NCBI GenBank assembly: GCA_029940715.1 | Contig: JAPYTU010000055.1 | Coordinates: 1-7,442 of the forward strand | Source of the DNA: Cytophagales bacterium | GTDB lineage: Bacteria > Bacteroidota > Bacteroidia > Cytophagales > MED-G16 | Length of the DNA stretch: 7,442 bases | Direction: 5' to 3' | In this document: piece after piece, positions 7,379 to 7,442 of the stretch | How positions within the stretch are numbered: position 1 is the first letter of the stretch | How the letters are laid out: each line of letters begins with the position of its first letter | The notes under the pieces: generated by a model | Database searches by the model: none | Told to the model about the DNA's origin: nothing | Seen by the model: the letters and a program-made list of their open reading frames with translations, nothing else | Translations under genes and position numbers: made by a program

Positions 7379-7441
7379 TTATTTAATTTGTTTTTTAAAA
7401 TTCCATTCAGCTAATAATTTAGTTGAAGGATCTAATATTAT
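7379..7441 (-). CDS. C-terminal end of an unidentified upstream gene (partial)
   Basis: Only the last 20 codons are in the window: IILDPSTKLLAEWNFKKQIK, then TAA at 7381-7379. The peptide is protein-like rather than random, and its stop lies 6 bases before the Ig-LVIVD gene start, which fits an operon partner. The LDPxTxLLA pattern resembles the extreme C-terminus of some Bacteroidota M1-type metallopeptidases, but 20 residues are too few to name it. The operon promoter presumably lies upstream of this gene. Confidence 0.6.
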   Translation of the reverse strand: MILDPSTKLLAEWNFKKQIK

Positions 7442-7442
7442 T

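Noticed and set aside
1..7442. Mobile elements, CRISPR arrays, tRNA or rRNA genes, long inverted or direct repeats
   Set aside because: None was found by reading both strands. Apart from the short TA tract there is no repeated unit of note, and genes cover nearly all of the window.

Overview
The window is very AT-rich and gene-dense. It looks like a Bacteroidota chromosome, possibly from a marine, small-genome lineage. The evidence is the low GC content, the A/T-rich gene starts with no Shine-Dalgarno sequences, the signal peptides ending in FSQ or YSQ, a short LYSC lipobox, and the protein families present (a GH3 of the BoGH3B/ExoI type, an Ig-LVIVD propeller, a Bacteroidota-style TPR protein). 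UGA is used as an ordinary stop and nothing points to an altered code. The lineage call is inference from style, since no marker gene is present.

Layout. On the plus strand, the left end (2-1228) holds the 3' part of a tetratricopeptide-repeat protein that continues beyond the left edge. It converges, across only 20 bases, on a minus-strand run that fills the rest of the window. In transcription order (right to left) that run is: the last 20 codons of an unidentified gene (7441-7379); an exported protein with three Ig-like domains and an LVIVD-type beta-propeller (7372-5390); an exported YncE/Vgb-like beta-propeller with a Met/His-rich loop (5382-4291); a lipoprotein family-3 glycoside hydrolase (4262-1974); a SnoaL/NTF2-like protein (1931-1464); and a 72-residue membrane protein (1467-1249). 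The gaps are 6, 7, 28 and 42 bases, and the last pair overlaps by 4 bases (ATGA). This makes a single operon likely, with its promoter outside the window to the right.

How the genes may work together. Both propellers and the GH3 carry export signals, so the operon mostly encodes extracytoplasmic proteins. The GH3 is a complete, catalytically competent beta-glucosidase-type enzyme, but no SusC/SusD, sulfatase or other CAZyme is visible, so this is not a canonical polysaccharide-utilisation locus within the window. The two propellers have histidines recurring at the start of successive blades, and one has a Met/His loop resembling copper-binding segments. A role involving a metal is a hypothesis only.

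The most unusual sequence-level observation is at the start of the SnoaL-like gene. An upstream ATG in another frame begins with a charged MLNKKSLW segment. It would join the hydrophobic start of the gene, giving a normal-looking signal peptide, if a short (TA)4 tract were one unit shorter. There are no RNA genes, mobile elements or CRISPR arrays that I can see, and no gap reaches 300 bases.
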